The notes below the pieces were generated by a model that was given only the letters and a program-made list of their open reading frames with translations, was not told the DNA's origin and did not search any database. The position numbers were made by a program, and so were the translations under genes. A stretch of 64,000 nt of DNA from Phytophthora sp. 'mugwort'. Taxonomy: Eukaryota; Oomycota; Peronosporomycetes; Peronosporales; Peronosporaceae. Of this stretch, positions 1 through 10,370 are shown one piece after another. The stretch spans positions 1,612,001 through 1,676,000 of the forward strand of contig JAUCEF010000016.1 of assembly GCA_033558025.1 (NCBI GenBank), in the 5' to 3' direction. Each line of letters starts with the position of its first letter. Positions within the stretch are counted from its first letter, which is position 1.

Positions 1-119
1 GCTTTTTCGATTTAAGTCTCTGGTTGAGCAAATGCTGCCTGGTATCGCCCCAATACATTTTGATCTTCACCGGCGTCGAACACGTACGATTCGTTGTTAT
101 CCACCAAGAAGTTCTGCAC

Positions 120-990
120 CGGCGTCGAACACGTAAGATTCGTCATTATCCACCAAGAAGTTCTACATGATGGATAGTGCGTACACGATGTCCGGCACGA
201 TATCGAAATCCAGCTGGATTCCTTTTAGTAGTATTCTCCAATGCCACGTAAGCTTTCCAAAAACACACCCGACCCGATAACGGCCATGACACAGTCGTTT
301 GATCACGCTTTGCGCACACAGGATCCATCATATCTGCTAGTCCAAATGTAGTCACCAAGTAATGTGTGTTCTGATAACCTGAATCACGTAGCAGAACATA
401 GGGAACAGCAGCATACGTGCCTTACTTTAGTAGGGATTGTCGCCGTACGCAATGCTTCCGATAATTCTGGGAACGAAGGGCCAACGCACTATTCCTAAAG
501 GCACGGCTGTCACCGACCCGTCCTGGCCATTTGCAGTCTAGGCCACGGAACGACCTCTCCAATCTACTTCTGCTTGCAACACAACACTATACCAGCACTT
601 GCGGTTGTAGTACATGTCTGCTTCCACTAGGTCGACTGATAGGAATATGAGACCTGTCGATACAACCGATGGTCTGCGAGATGCAACACTTCTATGCAAA
701 TGAGAAGCACACCACGCGATCGGAGGAAATGCCGCCAGTGATTGCTGCTCGCGACACATAACGGTCACCACTTCCCTCATGGGGCCCGACACTATAGATG
801 GTCCAACACCGAAGGGGTTGATGTGTTCGCCAGGGATACACCTCGGGCACATAGAAACACGAATATTGTAGACGCATGTGAGGCGCAACAGCGTCAGGAG
901 CGCACCGAACTGTGCGAGATGAGGACATACGACACCGGCTAGAGAATTTGTACATGAGTCGTCTATACGAAACATGCCCGCATAGATCCA
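120..990 (-). pseudogene. PIF/Harbinger-type transposase remnant
   Basis: The minus strand carries pieces of a DDE_4 (PIF/Harbinger) transposase in several frames. Around 565-620 it reads YYNRKCWYSVVLQA, the family's conserved block after the first catalytic aspartate. Around 130-280 a different frame reads WRILLKG then DFDIVPDIV and, after a broken codon, NFLVDN, matching the C-terminal block of the family. Frame changes and stops separate the blocks, so no functional enzyme is encoded. In the family this enzyme cuts and pastes DNA and usually needs a partner Myb-like protein; no partner is seen here. Terminal inverted repeats were not recognised, and the left end may lie outside the window. 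Confidence 0.7.
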
Positions 991-2070
991 GCAAAGAACG
1001 TGCGTGAAGAGAACAACATCTTTACCAAATGCGAGCTTCGCTCCTTCGCAAGAATAAGCCGATCATCCGGCTTTGCGTAGGCAGCGATTTCATCCATCTC
1101 AATTTCAAGTGCGTCACATAGTAGCTTCGAGGAGACTTTGCCTGCAGTTTGGGTCGGAGTCATGCCTTTCGACCAGCAACAGTTTTAGAAGGATGGGGCC
1201 TCGCATATCGCGGGATCGCAGCTCTTGTATTGGAGGAATCCTGAGGTGAAAGGTCGCACCTCCTATAATAGCTTGTCTGTAGAGGGGCAGCTCGATAGTT
1301 TCCAGGGAGAACTGTATGAAGGCGTCGCGAAAGTGAGCCCTTTGGAACTATTTTCCAGGTTCGAGATGCCAACGCTAGGTGAAGAGGGCCGTGGGGGATC
1401 CCTAAAGCATGCGGATAAACGGCCCAATTTACTAAAACATGCTCCCACTTCCAAGAGGTGCTTGTTGAAGAGGTTAAATAATAGTCCGCTGTTTCTGCTT
1501 CTTGGCCTAACCATAGACTGAGATAGCGTATGTAAAGTCTAGCGGTCGTTTCGGCACATGCGTCTGAACTACAGGGTATACTGAAGCCTCGTCGAGTGGA
1601 CAGCCGAAATGGACTCCTAACTCACGTATACTATACAGCACGACTGCGAAAGCTCCGTCTCGAAAGCGATGAGCGCCATTTCGAAACACCTTGCGCTGAA
1701 CACCTCCACCAAGTGGCAGTAGCTATTGTACGCGAAGCAGTCGTTGGCGTGAGTTTTGGTCATCGTGGTTCTGACGCCCGCTCAGCGACCACCACAAACG
1801 AGACCCATTGACATCACCGACAGTTTCATCTCTTGGCCGGACGTGACACCATGTGTCTCTTCCACGAATTGCCCGCCGCGTTTCACGACGAGCACCAAGG
1901 AACCACCCGCGGCGTAGAGGCGACGGTATATCACGATCAGGACGGTCCAAATGCGCCGAGCCATCAAGGTGCTGCGCTTGTGATGCCCGACCTGACGGCA
2001 GAATCCTGCCGTCGCCCCCTCATCATTATCACTGATGAGAAGGTACATTGGGCAGCACTCGACTGATGCT
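991..2070. other. degenerate sequence next to the Harbinger remnant
   Basis: Short open frames occur on both strands, the longest being 98 codons on the plus strand at 1225-1521. None shows a recognisable domain. The stretch lies upstream of the transposase in its reading direction, so it may hold the decayed N-terminal half of the same element, but this is inference from position only. Confidence 0.35.
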
Positions 2071-3095
2071 TGGAATCGTGGCGATAAGATCCTCCCGCTC
2101 GCACTCTTGATGAAGCGCGCAACACGGGTAATCTTACGTTGCGTGTTATGCCGCGGTTAAGAGCAGCACCTTTTGAATAAATATTTTGTTAAATCGGGCC
2201 GTTTAACCGCATGTTCATGAATCAACTTTTACAACAAACCTTGTGTTTTGTTCGCGAAATCCACAAGCAATAAGAGAAAACTGAGATCAAGTATGATCAT
2301 TTGAGGACTGAGCTCATGGGTCAGAAGTGGACAACCCGGCTGGGTCGCTTTGAAAGTCGGGTGGAGTGGAACCTACACGGGCAACAATAAACAGAGTTGA
2401 CGAAGATACCAGGCATGAAGACGAACTGAGTGATGGCGAAACGATTTTTGTCCATCATTCTACTTGTCATTCTGATTGGCGTTCAACATGTATAGATTCG
2501 TATGCCCAACTTGCTGGTACATCCGAGAATATACATGTACTTTACCACATGTCAAAAACGTATGAACGAACGTCACAGCAAAATGCCTCACCAAAGAAGT
2601 GATTCAATGTGATAACGGGGATTTATTGTCATTGATGTCCATTCTGAAGTATTTCTGGTGGGCTTGACCCGTGTGATGGAGTGCCGGTAGACTTGGTACA
2701 GTAGAAAAAATAATGAGGGTTGTGGTGAAGGACTTCTGTATGAAGTCACCCATGGAAAAATATATATAATACTTCGAAGGAAGTATTGTGCTTCCCCCAT
2801 ACATTTGCCAAAATTGACCGATTGAGCGAATCGCTCCAATAGTATCTTTTATACCTTTGATCATGCCCGGTCTATGTGTTCGCAATAAATTTAGTCGTAC
2901 TTAACGAGGTTTCATAGTGAACACAAGCGTTTCGCAATTTGCTGCGTGATTGATTCGATGAATCGCGCATGGAAATTTTGAGTAGAAAACACATACTTCA
3001 GAAGTAAGAAATACCTAGGTAACGCCAGCTCCGTCGAGTAAGTGCAAAACAAAAAATGTTGTATTGAGCATCGAGATTCGTACATGTAGAAATAA
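2071..3095. other. intergenic spacer downstream of MTR4
   Basis: This is AT-richer sequence between the Harbinger relic and the stop codon of the helicase gene. It holds a 78-codon plus-strand frame at 2366-2602 and overlapping short minus-strand frames at 2588-2885, none with recognisable motifs. The right part should contain the 3' untranslated region of the helicase gene; I see no canonical AATAAA close to the stop. Confidence 0.5.
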
Positions 3096-6000
3096 CTACA
3101 GGTAGAGGGAAGCAGCGAAGACGATATCACGCTTGAGTTTCTTGCCTCCCTCGTCAAACTTTTTCTCGAGTTCGACATCGCCAATGGAGTGTGCAGCGAG
3201 CGTCAGCTGCCGCAGCAATTCTTCTAGGCGACGCAGGCAACGAATGATTGTACCCTCAAATGCATCCGACATTTTGCAGATCTGGGAAAACTTGGCGCCC
3301 TGGCACCAAGCAATCACCACATCGACGAGACTCGTGTTGAAAACACCCGCGTACTCGTCCACGTCGATAGTAATCTTAGCGTCCTGCATCACTTTCGCAA
3401 TGCGCTGAGCCGTCTCGCGTAGTTGGCGGACGGGAATCTCCAAGCTTTCAGCCTGAGGCGGTTTGTCACTATCCTTCTTCTTCTCCGTGTTGATCAAGCA
3501 GCTCAGCAGCGCCACCGTCTCGTTCACCGACAGGTCAGTGAACTGTCCATTAAAGATCATCTCCGTCACCAGCAGCTCGTCGGTCGTAGAGACCTCGCAC
3601 GCTGTGCGGCCCTTGCGCTGGATCACGCCCTCTTTGTCGACAAACTCCAGTCGTCGCAACACTCGTCGGCGGCGACGCAAATCGTCACGCAGCACAAGAG
3701 ACTTGGACTCCTTGATTTTGCGTTCCAGTTCACGCATCTTGGCTTCGCTCTCCATCTTGAGGTTGTACAGCGCGAATCGGGCCTCCTTGTCCGTTGCATT
3801 GTGGAACGCCGAGCTCTTCAGCTTCTTCTCGGCCTCAACCGTCTTCTGAATCACGTGTGTGAACTGCTCGTCTTGAATATCCATGTCGTCAAGAGGGTCC
3901 AGAAGCGGCACACCCTGGGGGAATCGACGCAGCACCTCCCTCACGGACTTGCCGACTGACTGACGGCTATCTAATGTGCGTAAATCCTTGGGAATGTAAA
4001 CACGAAGAGAAGAGACGAGATCCAGCATCTCGAGCGGCACAGGACAGATCTTCATCTCATAGTTCGAGGAACTTGACAATCCCATCATACCCTCAGGTGC
4101 CGGAGTCGGCAACTCCGAGGCGGTGCTGCCGTTAGTGGCATCGTTGGACTTCGTGTTGCTGCTGTTTGTCGCGCAGTTCAGCAGCACGTGCACAATCGTG
4201 TCAGGTGTCGCCGAGGTGGAATCGCTGGCGTTTTTGGTCGTGAAGTTCACAATGACACCCCAATCCCACTTGGGTTTAGCGGTGCCATCGTCGCTGTCTG
4301 GGCAATAAAGCTTCACCAAGCGACCGCCATTGAGGAAGCGAACAACGTAGTCAGGCTTGTTGCGGATGGCCAAGAACTCCTCTTTGAGACGCACCAGAGA
4401 CCTTGACAGGTAATAGTACTGTGCAACCTCCTCTTCGTTCTTAATCACAATCTGGTCCTTCTCCTCCTTTGCGCGCTCAAGGGCTTCCTCAAGCATCGGT
4501 GCCGCCTGCTCGTTCTGAAACTGGTGGAATGACTGCTTGATCATGTACTCCGGGTCGGCATCTTCCACACGCATTAAGTTAAGTAGCATATTGTAGCCAA
4601 GGTGGAATGTACTGAAAAGTGGGTCGGCTTGGCCGTACAGAATGCCCTTGGCCACCTGCGGCTCCATTTGCTCGCTCAGCATCTGAATGACGATACCACG
4701 CGCATCAAGTGAACGACGGCCAGCACGTCCCGACATTTGAATGTACTCGCCAGCGGTGATCCAGCGGAAACCATTGCCGTCGTACTTGTTGCAGCTAGTG
4801 AAGACAACCGTCTTGGCAGGCATGTTCAGCCCCATGGAAAAAGTCTCCGTGGCGAAAAGACACTTGAGCAGACCTTCACCAAAGAGGATCTCAATCACTT
4901 CCTTCAGAATAGGCAGCAGACCACCGTGGTGAATACCGATACCACGACGAAGCAACGGCAGGATCGAGTCCACCTGCGGTAGCGCGCGATCGTCATCCGA
5001 GAGTGAGTCCATGGCGTTCTTGAAGAGCTGGTCGACCGACTGTTTCTCCTCCTCTGTGTTGAAATCTAATTTGGACATGAGCAGCGCGTAGGACTCACAC
5101 TCACGCTTGCTAAATGAGAAAATAATCACCGGATCATATTGGCGTTCCATGATCAATTTCACAATGCGAAACACGTCGGAGCCAATCTTCTTCTTCGGGT
5201 TGCTCTTCTGCGCCTTGCGTCGCTTCGTATTGCTTCCATACGACGCCAGCTCCGCCGCCGCGTCACCCGAAGACGATGAGAGCGTGGCAATGGCCTTCTG
5301 GAAATTATCCTCCCGGAATTTGCCCTTCTCGTCCACTACCAAGTGGAGGCCGTTGCCTCCAGCGGGAAAAATATAGTGCTGCAATGGAGTCGGACGGTAG
5401 TCCGTGTACACGACGTGACACGGCTGGTGGTGGATGTGGCAGATCCATCCGGCAAACTCCTTGGCGTTCGGGATTGTCGCCGACAGGAACACGAACCGGA
5501 CCTTGTGCGGCAACAGGATGATGCTCTCCTCCCAGACCACACCGCGCTCCTTGTCTCTCATGTAGTGGATCTCATCATAAATGACCCAGGCCACTTCGCG
5601 CATGACCTCAGATCCTCGATAGAGCATACTTCTCAGAATTTCCGTGGTCATGATCAGACATGTTGCCGACGGGTTAATCGTTATGTCTCCCGTCATGAGA
5701 CCCACGTCTCCAAACTCCTCCTCCAAATCTCGGTACTTCTGGTTACTCAACGCCTTAATAGGGGACGTGTAAATGACTCGCTGCTTGTCCCGCAGACTCT
5801 TAGCAATGGCGTACTCGGCCACCGCTGTCTTGCCGGCTGACGTGTGGGCAGAGACAAGTACAGACTCTCCAGCTTCGATGTAGTCCACAGCCTGCTGCTG
5901 GAACGGGTCGAGGGTGAACGGGTACGTCTTGGCCGGGTTTTTGGCGGCTGCACCGGCCGTGGGCTTGGCCTCGTAATCCGGCGGGTAGACCGAGAAGGAG

Positions 6001-6302
6001 ATGAGGTTCTTCTGTTGCGTGCCCGTGGATACCACGCTACCAGCTGCAGAGTGTTTGTCACTGCCTTCGACTGGCGTCGCGTCGATACGCTTGCCTTCCA
6101 CGACCTTGAGCGTCGTGGAGGCTAAACGACCTTCATTCTGCTGCTTCTTGGACGGCGGAGACGCCGCTTTACCGTCAGTTGGGAACGCGGCGGGCGCCTC
6201 TTTGCGCTTTGAAGAGGTGGAGGGAGTGGCGGCTTGCTCTTCGGCCGTCAGCGTCGCGGACGAGTCGTCGAAAGCGCTGAACAGGTCCAGCTCCTCGTCC
6301 AT
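3096..6302 (-). CDS. MTR4: MTR4-type exosome-associated DExH-box RNA helicase
   Basis: This intact 1068-residue frame encodes an ATP-dependent 3'-5' RNA helicase of the Ski2-like superfamily 2. Visible order: a low-complexity N-terminus (about 1-125); YPFTLDPFQQQAV, the Q-motif region; Walker A AHTSAGKT (about 150-160); the DEIH box in VIYDEIHYMRDKERGVVWEE (about 240), the MTR4 rather than the Ski2 form; SATIPNA motif III (about 275); TETFSMGLNMPAKT (about 490); QMSGRAGRR motif VI (about 525); a KOW-arch insertion (about 610-860) with WDWGVIVNF; and a C-terminal helical DSHCT domain. The end, FAASLYL, is the typical MTR4 terminus. Length is close to yeast and human MTR4. In other eukaryotes MTR4 feeds nuclear RNAs (rRNA precursors, aberrant transcripts) to the exosome as part of TRAMP-like complexes. 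The first in-frame ATG is used. No introns are needed. It stands alone amid transposon debris. Confidence 0.96.
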   Translation of the reverse strand: MDEELDLFSAFDDSSATLTAEEQAATPSTSSKRKEAPAAFPTDGKAASPPSKKQQNEGRLASTTLKVVEGKRIDATPVEGSDKHSAAGSVVSTGTQQKNLISFSVYPPDYEAKPTAGAAAKNPAKTYPFTLDPFQQQAVDYIEAGESVLVSAHTSAGKTAVAEYAIAKSLRDKQRVIYTSPIKALSNQKYRDLEEEFGDVGLMTGDITINPSATCLIMTTEILRSMLYRGSEVMREVAWVIYDEIHYMRDKERGVVWEESIILLPHKVRFVFLSATIPNAKEFAGWICHIHHQPCHVVYTDYRPTPLQHYIFPAGGNGLHLVVDEKGKFREDNFQKAIATLSSSSGDAAAELASYGSNTKRRKAQKSNPKKKIGSDVFRIVKLIMERQYDPVIIFSFSKRECESYALLMSKLDFNTEEEKQSVDQLFKNAMDSLSDDDRALPQVDSILPLLRRGIGIHHGGLLPILKEVIEILFGEGLLKCLFATETFSMGLNMPAKTVVFTSCNKYDGNGFRWITAGEYIQMSGRAGRRSLDARGIVIQMLSEQMEPQVAKGILYGQADPLFSTFHLGYNMLLNLMRVEDADPEYMIKQSFHQFQNEQAAPMLEEALERAKEEKDQIVIKNEEEVAQYYYLSRSLVRLKEEFLAIRNKPDYVVRFLNGGRLVKLYCPDSDDGTAKPKWDWGVIVNFTTKNASDSTSATPDTIVHVLLNCATNSSNTKSNDATNGSTASELPTPAPEGMMGLSSSSNYEMKICPVPLEMLDLVSSLRVYIPKDLRTLDSRQSVGKSVREVLRRFPQGVPLLDPLDDMDIQDEQFTHVIQKTVEAEKKLKSSAFHNATDKEARFALYNLKMESEAKMRELERKIKESKSLVLRDDLRRRRRVLRRLEFVDKEGVIQRKGRTACEVSTTDELLVTEMIFNGQFTDLSVNETVALLSCLINTEKKKDSDKPPQAESLEIPVRQLRETAQRIAKVMQDAKITIDVDEYAGVFNTSLVDVVIAWCQGAKFSQICKMSDAFEGTIIRCLRRLEELLRQLTLAAHSIGDVELEKKFDEGGKKLKRDIVFAASLYL

Positions 6303-6326
6303 GGTTGCGCCCTTGAACTGGTTGGT

Positions 6327-6340
6327 GGAAATGGCTGGAT
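6327..6340 (-). promoter_or_regulatory. initiator-like core promoter motif upstream of MTR4
   Basis: On the minus strand, about 25-38 bases before the MTR4 ATG, the sequence reads CAGCCATTTCCACC. It matches the CATTYBN core of the oomycete initiator (consensus TCATTYBNCAWTTT) but not its downstream CAWTTT part. The short distance fits the short 5' leaders known in oomycetes. A partial match of this length can arise by chance. Confidence 0.3.
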
Positions 6341-6472
6341 GTCAAAATCTTCTCGTAAGGATAAATAGACGATGTGGTCCACATACTGCAAATACCAAAA
6401 TGGGTATGCTAAGTTTTTGCAGGTGACGGTCGTGGCCAAAACTAGTTGAAATTGAAATAACTTCCGTCTGAG

Positions 6473-6558
6473 GCATATGTCCGGTCACTTAAGAAACCAT
6501 ACAAATGTCAAGAAAAAGAGGGGGTGTTTAACAATCGTGGTGCATATGTCCGGTCACT
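6473..6558. repeat. two direct copies of a 17-bp motif
   Basis: GCATATGTCCGGTCACT occurs at 6473-6489 and again at 6542-6558, a spacing of 69 bases. It lies in the divergent upstream region of MTR4. Whether it is a regulatory site or a leftover of a transposon end cannot be told. Confidence 0.6.
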
Positions 6559-6612
6559 ATTGAAGCTTACAGAAACCAAGATTACTGTGTGATGTGTTTA
6601 CGGTACGTCAAA

Positions 6613-6758
6613 GACATGATGCCATTTGTACATGAACAGACTCCCTAGCAAAAAGAGAAAGGCATGATGCCTTTTGTACATGAACAGAACTCCCCAGCAA
6701 AAAGAGAAAGACATGGTGCCAATCGTACACGTACAGAATTCCCCAGCAAAAAGCGAAA
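6613..6758. repeat. three tandem copies of a 48-49 bp unit
   Basis: Units begin at 6613, 6661 and 6710. Each runs from a CATGRTGCC block through GTACATGAACAGA (GTACACGTACAGA in the third) to CCAGCAAAAAG. The first two are closest; the third has drifted. No open frame of interest covers them. Confidence 0.8.
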
Positions 6759-6759
6759 T

Positions 6760-8204
6760 GTGGCACCTATAAGGACTGGTAGGATACAAAAATCAAACGG
6801 GTTAACACATAGACTGAACTACAGCAAATCGATTGCACGGTCAGATGCTTTGTCCGAAGTAAATAGCGGCTGGCAATTCTTGGAATTCTGTATAATAAAA
6901 AAAGTAAGGTGCAACAGCTCGCATTTTTTCAGTGTATTAATAACCAACGTGGTACTGTATATGCCGTGGAACACATTGATAGACACTCCAAGTAGTGATA
7001 AATGATAGACCCAGCGTTTTACAAGATCAAGCGGAATATCCTAAAATGTTTAAATATTACACATGAAAGATGTGCTATTAACTATGGCGATGGCCGTTTC
7101 CACCAGAATGGTTGAGGCCCTGCTTGTGTCCTAACTCCTCTCCAATAGCTCGTTGCATTGTTCACAGCCCCTGTATCGCTCTTAAAGACACCATTAAAAA
7201 ATGCAGCGTCTTAATTCGTTCCTCCTGTTATTCCGTGTACCGGTCTACCAGACGTATAAGACAGCGTCACGCGTGAGCAGAAAATCGCCGTTAGCTCGTC
7301 CGCGATACCTTCTTCCGCATCTGGTTCCACAAACTCGCACGTGCACTGTATTGTTGAGCAGGCCTGTCTTCGTTCAGCTACTAGCAAAACTACCATTAGG
7401 CAAATCGTTCCAACTCGATGTTCTACAGCACCGCTTGCCGCATGCCCACGTCGTAGAGTTTAGCGACGATATTCAGGCCCATTGACGGTAAGGTTCCAGC
7501 TTGTCGAGAGCTGATGCACCCGACGCCGCCGATAGTGACGCTTGGTACGCGACGGTTCCCAAATGTACCATTATATTAGTTTAGCACACTCCGGTTTGGG
7601 ATAACTCCACTGAGTGATAATATGGCGCTTCACGAGGTGAAAAGGGTCTCAACAAAATATAATGGTGTCTCAATAAATACAAAACGGGGTCTGACCAAAT
7701 TTAAAGCGGCATTAACAGTATCAGACCTGTTGGCTATTATCTCACACACAAAAATGTCAGATGCAGCGTGAGATAATCTGAGTCGTCTCTTGTTTCAAAA
7801 TAGCTCATGCCGAGTAAATACAAAAGCACCATCAGTTTTGGATTACAACACCGCAAAAACAACGCCAGCACTAGTGCAAAATAGGGACGAGCGAAGCGAT
7901 CAAACCCAGGACCCAACACAGCACTCCAGGCAAGGGAGGCATCGCGTGCGAGGGTTCTGTAACTTGCGAACGCAGCGGGTGGTAGTGTTAGGGAGTGGGT
8001 TTAGAAGGTGTTCTGCGGTGCAGTCAGAACGTTTCGGCGTACAGTATTTGTGTCTTTATCAGTGTAAATACAGCACAGTAATCAACCTGTGAATCCACAA
8101 GTTTAAAGTGAATACCCTGATTCATATTAACTTGTGTATGCACATCATTTTGCCTGATGCAGTACATCTATTTGCCAGAGGCTATTTGTACCGACTCACG
8201 CCAC
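6760..8204. other. spacer without recognised genes
   Basis: Only short frames occur here, for example 94 codons on the plus strand at 7201-7485, without recognisable motifs. Around 7645-7700 the phrase GGGTCTCAACAAAATATAATGG is echoed by GTGTCTCAATAAATAC, a weak direct repeat. I see no RNA gene or transposase motif. Confidence 0.4.
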
Positions 8205-8530
8205 GTCACATTTTGATTTAAATTTACTTTTGTATGCGATGTCTTCCATCTCCCTTTACACCTAGCGCTCCCGCGGATCAATGTCAGCGCGATCTTCGGC
8301 TTTGCTTCGCAAACGCAGCCGCCATGCTCCTGCGGAAAAATATTCTAAGTTCAGTCTGCTACAGTGCTCGGCTCGATAGAAAGCCCGGCGCTGGGCCCGC
8401 CTCTGCAAATACTGAGCGGCCCTGCTTCGTGGGCATCCCACAAGGGGTTTGCTCTATAGCTACGGGCGCTCACAACCGCTGACCTCCGTTGGTCGTTTAT
8501 GTGACTTTCACCACACCCTCCTCCTGATTC
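8205..8530. repeat. interspersed short element, copy 1
   Basis: This stretch is clearly similar to 41320-41635 in the same orientation, with shared blocks such as GTCACATTTT, GGCTTTGCTTCGC, TACAGTGCTCGGCTCG, CAAATAC, CGGCCCTGCTTCG and CCTCCGTTGGTCGTTT. The two copies differ at many positions and by small indels. No coding capacity is apparent. The better-bounded copy at 41299-41660 suggests a nonautonomous transposon. Confidence 0.7.
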
Positions 8531-8719
8531 GGTGCAAGCAGCCAGTACCAATCTATTTTGTTGGAGCCCGCAAAACTGTTTACTGTCGCCCAAAACGACA
8601 GTCATTTTTATCTCAAGCATGTTTGTTTTACTCGCACCCCATCTTTTTTTTTGTTTTCACCCCAAAAATTGTTTGTTCGCACCCCGGTCTCGCTGTACTG
8701 TAGCGTGCTTCAGTGAGAT

Positions 8720-8733
8720 CCACTTCCCAATTT
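8720..8733 (+). promoter_or_regulatory. oomycete initiator-type core promoter of the RXLR pseudogene
   Basis: CCACTTCCCAATTT matches the oomycete initiator consensus TCATTYBNCAWTTT at 12 of 14 positions. It ends 27 bases before the ATG at 8761, a normal distance for an oomycete transcription start. The promoter is better preserved than the gene that follows. Confidence 0.6.
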
Positions 8734-8760
8734 CATCTGCAGCCCGAAGGTCCAGCAAAC

Positions 8761-9280
8761 ATGCGTTTCGATTGTGCCCTACCCGTAGCTACGGCTGCTC
8801 TTCTTTTTACTGCGGAAGCCGTTCCATCGGTAACGACATGAAGCAGATCACGAATATCAAGCACTCATCTCTGAATTCTGCGCTTTAGACGGCAGTCGGT
8901 TCCTGAGGGCAGGTGAAATTGTTGACGGTCTAGAGGGCAACGAATTGGACGGCGAAAATCGAACGCGAAGTAGGGCGTTTTCAGAATTGGCTGACGACGT
9001 TGGCACGACCACCGCGAAGCTTACGAGGGCCAAGACGTTGTCGTCTGTTACGGTAGACGAAGAGATTGTTGCGCTGAAGAAGTTCTACGCGTCATTTAAA
9101 GCCAAGTACACGCCAGTATTCGAGGAATTCGCTAAAGTCAAGAAACTTAACCCAAGCGCGGCGGCAGAACAGTGGGGCATCACGCAGAAACTCAAAACTA
9201 CGTCGATGGATTAGTTGGCTAGCGACCCAACGTTCTTGTTTTGGATGAAATACAAGAAGTACTGGAACAAGTACGCTTAG
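8761..9280 (+). pseudogene. RXLR effector pseudogene
   Basis: The ATG at 8761 opens a 26-codon frame with a secretory signal peptide (charged start, hydrophobic core, Ala-rich end near residue 20), closed by TGA at 8839-8841. In another frame, 8897-8908 encodes RFLR, an RxLR host-targeting motif. The same frame runs on to a degenerate EER-like site (ENR, about 8956) and an effector domain with the charged and aromatic pattern of WY-type RXLR effectors, including a FxxW..Y...W..Y end. An in-frame TAG lies at 9212-9214; the frame otherwise ends at TAG 9278-9280. Two frame changes separate the signal peptide from the RFLR frame. Intact RXLR proteins are secreted into plant cells and disturb immunity; this copy cannot be translated whole. 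No close family member is named. Confidence 0.78.
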
Positions 9281-9685
9281 AATGCCTGACTCCCTCCTTT
9301 CAGCGAAGGAGTGATTCGCAGATGCGCTCGTCTCTCAAGATTTTGGATTCCAACGCCAACAAACGTGTAGATAGCTTAACAGCGAGTATTTTGTTTCAAA
9401 TCCATTAGGCTTCTCGATGTTGCCTGTTTCGTTTTGACTGCTTCCTTTTCTTTCTTCATTACATCCCAGTAGTTTGTTTAACTTCTTTTCGGATTCGAAT
9501 GTCTTGTCTTTTGAAAAAGACCGTATATGTATACTTCTGCGTTCCAGGTAAGGAATTAATCCCTTGCTTACCACTTTATTTTACGTTGTAACTTAGTGCT
9601 TAATTTAATTAAAAAGTTTGTGCAAAGGCCATCTCTTCCAATCAGCTAATTATCAGGATGTGGCGTTGGTCGAGGTTTCATATTT

Positions 9686-9710
9686 CTACGTCGTAATACT
9701 TACGACGTAG
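9686..9710. repeat. perfect 11-bp inverted repeat
   Basis: CTACGTCGTAA at 9686-9696 and its exact complement TTACGACGTAG at 9700-9710 surround a 3-base loop. This could be a small transposon end or a hairpin in a transcript; neither is shown. Confidence 0.85.
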
Positions 9711-9909
9711 CTGACACATGGTTGACTTCAGAGGACAAGTCAAAACTTCGCACGCGGCGGCGTCGCTTCCGCGTATCCGGCGGTGGTTGATCGTCGTATT
9801 TTCGCTTCTGTCTGCGCTGCCCATTGGCCATCTCCGGCCTGATTTAAAATGGTGGGATTCGATGGAAGGCAGTAGGCCTGCCAACTGTTGGCTGCCAACT
9901 GGCATCAAT

Positions 9910-9937
9910 TCAACTGAAATCCAATTGTTTCAGTTGA
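9910..9937. repeat. perfect 10-bp inverted repeat
   Basis: TCAACTGAAA at 9910-9919 and TTTCAGTTGA at 9928-9937 are exact complements around an 8-base loop. It lies about 200 bases from the hairpin at 9686-9710, hinting at a small structured element. Confidence 0.85.
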
Positions 9938-10227
9938 GTTTGCGCAGGCCCCAACTTTCACCAACTGGCGCTCAACTTTCGCCATACTTTATCCTAATCT
10001 ATGCATCAATTGTAGTAACCAATCCGTCTGTGTGTCACACTTCCTGCCTGGCCGCCAGCGCCTCCCTTTCGGCATGGCTTGGCTGTGAGTTTAGTACCGC
10101 CACCAACTCACAAAATCGAATCCCACTATCTTTCCGACTCGGCGAACTATGCCTGAAACTGCGAAAATAGCCATCGGTCATAGTTAAGACCCCTTCTCAT
10201 TGGCCAAAATCCGTGTAATTTTTTAGT

Positions 10228-10370
10228 TGCTGCCGAGCGCAGCGAGGCGCCCCGCCATTAACCTTTTTGTGTAAACTGTCTATTGTGAGCGAACGAAGCG
10301 GCCCCCATTGGCTCAAATGCTGCCGAGCGCAGCGAAGGCGGCGTCGCCATTAACCTTTCCGTGTATAGCG
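10228..10370. repeat. GC-rich direct repeat
   Basis: A block starting TGCTGCCGAGCGCAGCG and ending CCATTAACCTTTYYGTGTA occurs near 10231 and again near 10319. The following 200 bases are full of short palindromic words such as GAGCGAAGCG and GCGAGCGGAGCG. This is a low-complexity GC-rich island in AT-rich surroundings. Confidence 0.7.

Larger units (their letters stand above)
9281..10200. other. spacer with hairpins, no gene recognised
   Basis: This stretch follows the effector pseudogene. The 150-codon plus-strand frame at 9718-10170 overlaps a perfect hairpin and has no recognisable domain, so I treat it as non-coding. The sequence around 9885-9965 repeats the word CCAACT several times. 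Confidence 0.4.

Noticed and set aside
3423..3959. 178-codon plus-strand frame
   Set aside because: It lies wholly inside the coding region of MTR4 on the other strand and has no motif of its own; a shadow frame.
6001..6426. 141-codon plus-strand frame over the MTR4 start
   Set aside because: Antisense to the N-terminus of MTR4 and its leader; no domain.
6613..6758. CRISPR array
   Set aside because: Units are directly adjacent without variable spacers of constant length, and the genome is eukaryotic.
9718..10170. 150-codon plus-strand frame as a gene
   Set aside because: No recognisable domain; it overlaps a hairpin and repeated CCAACT words, and its start lacks promoter signals.
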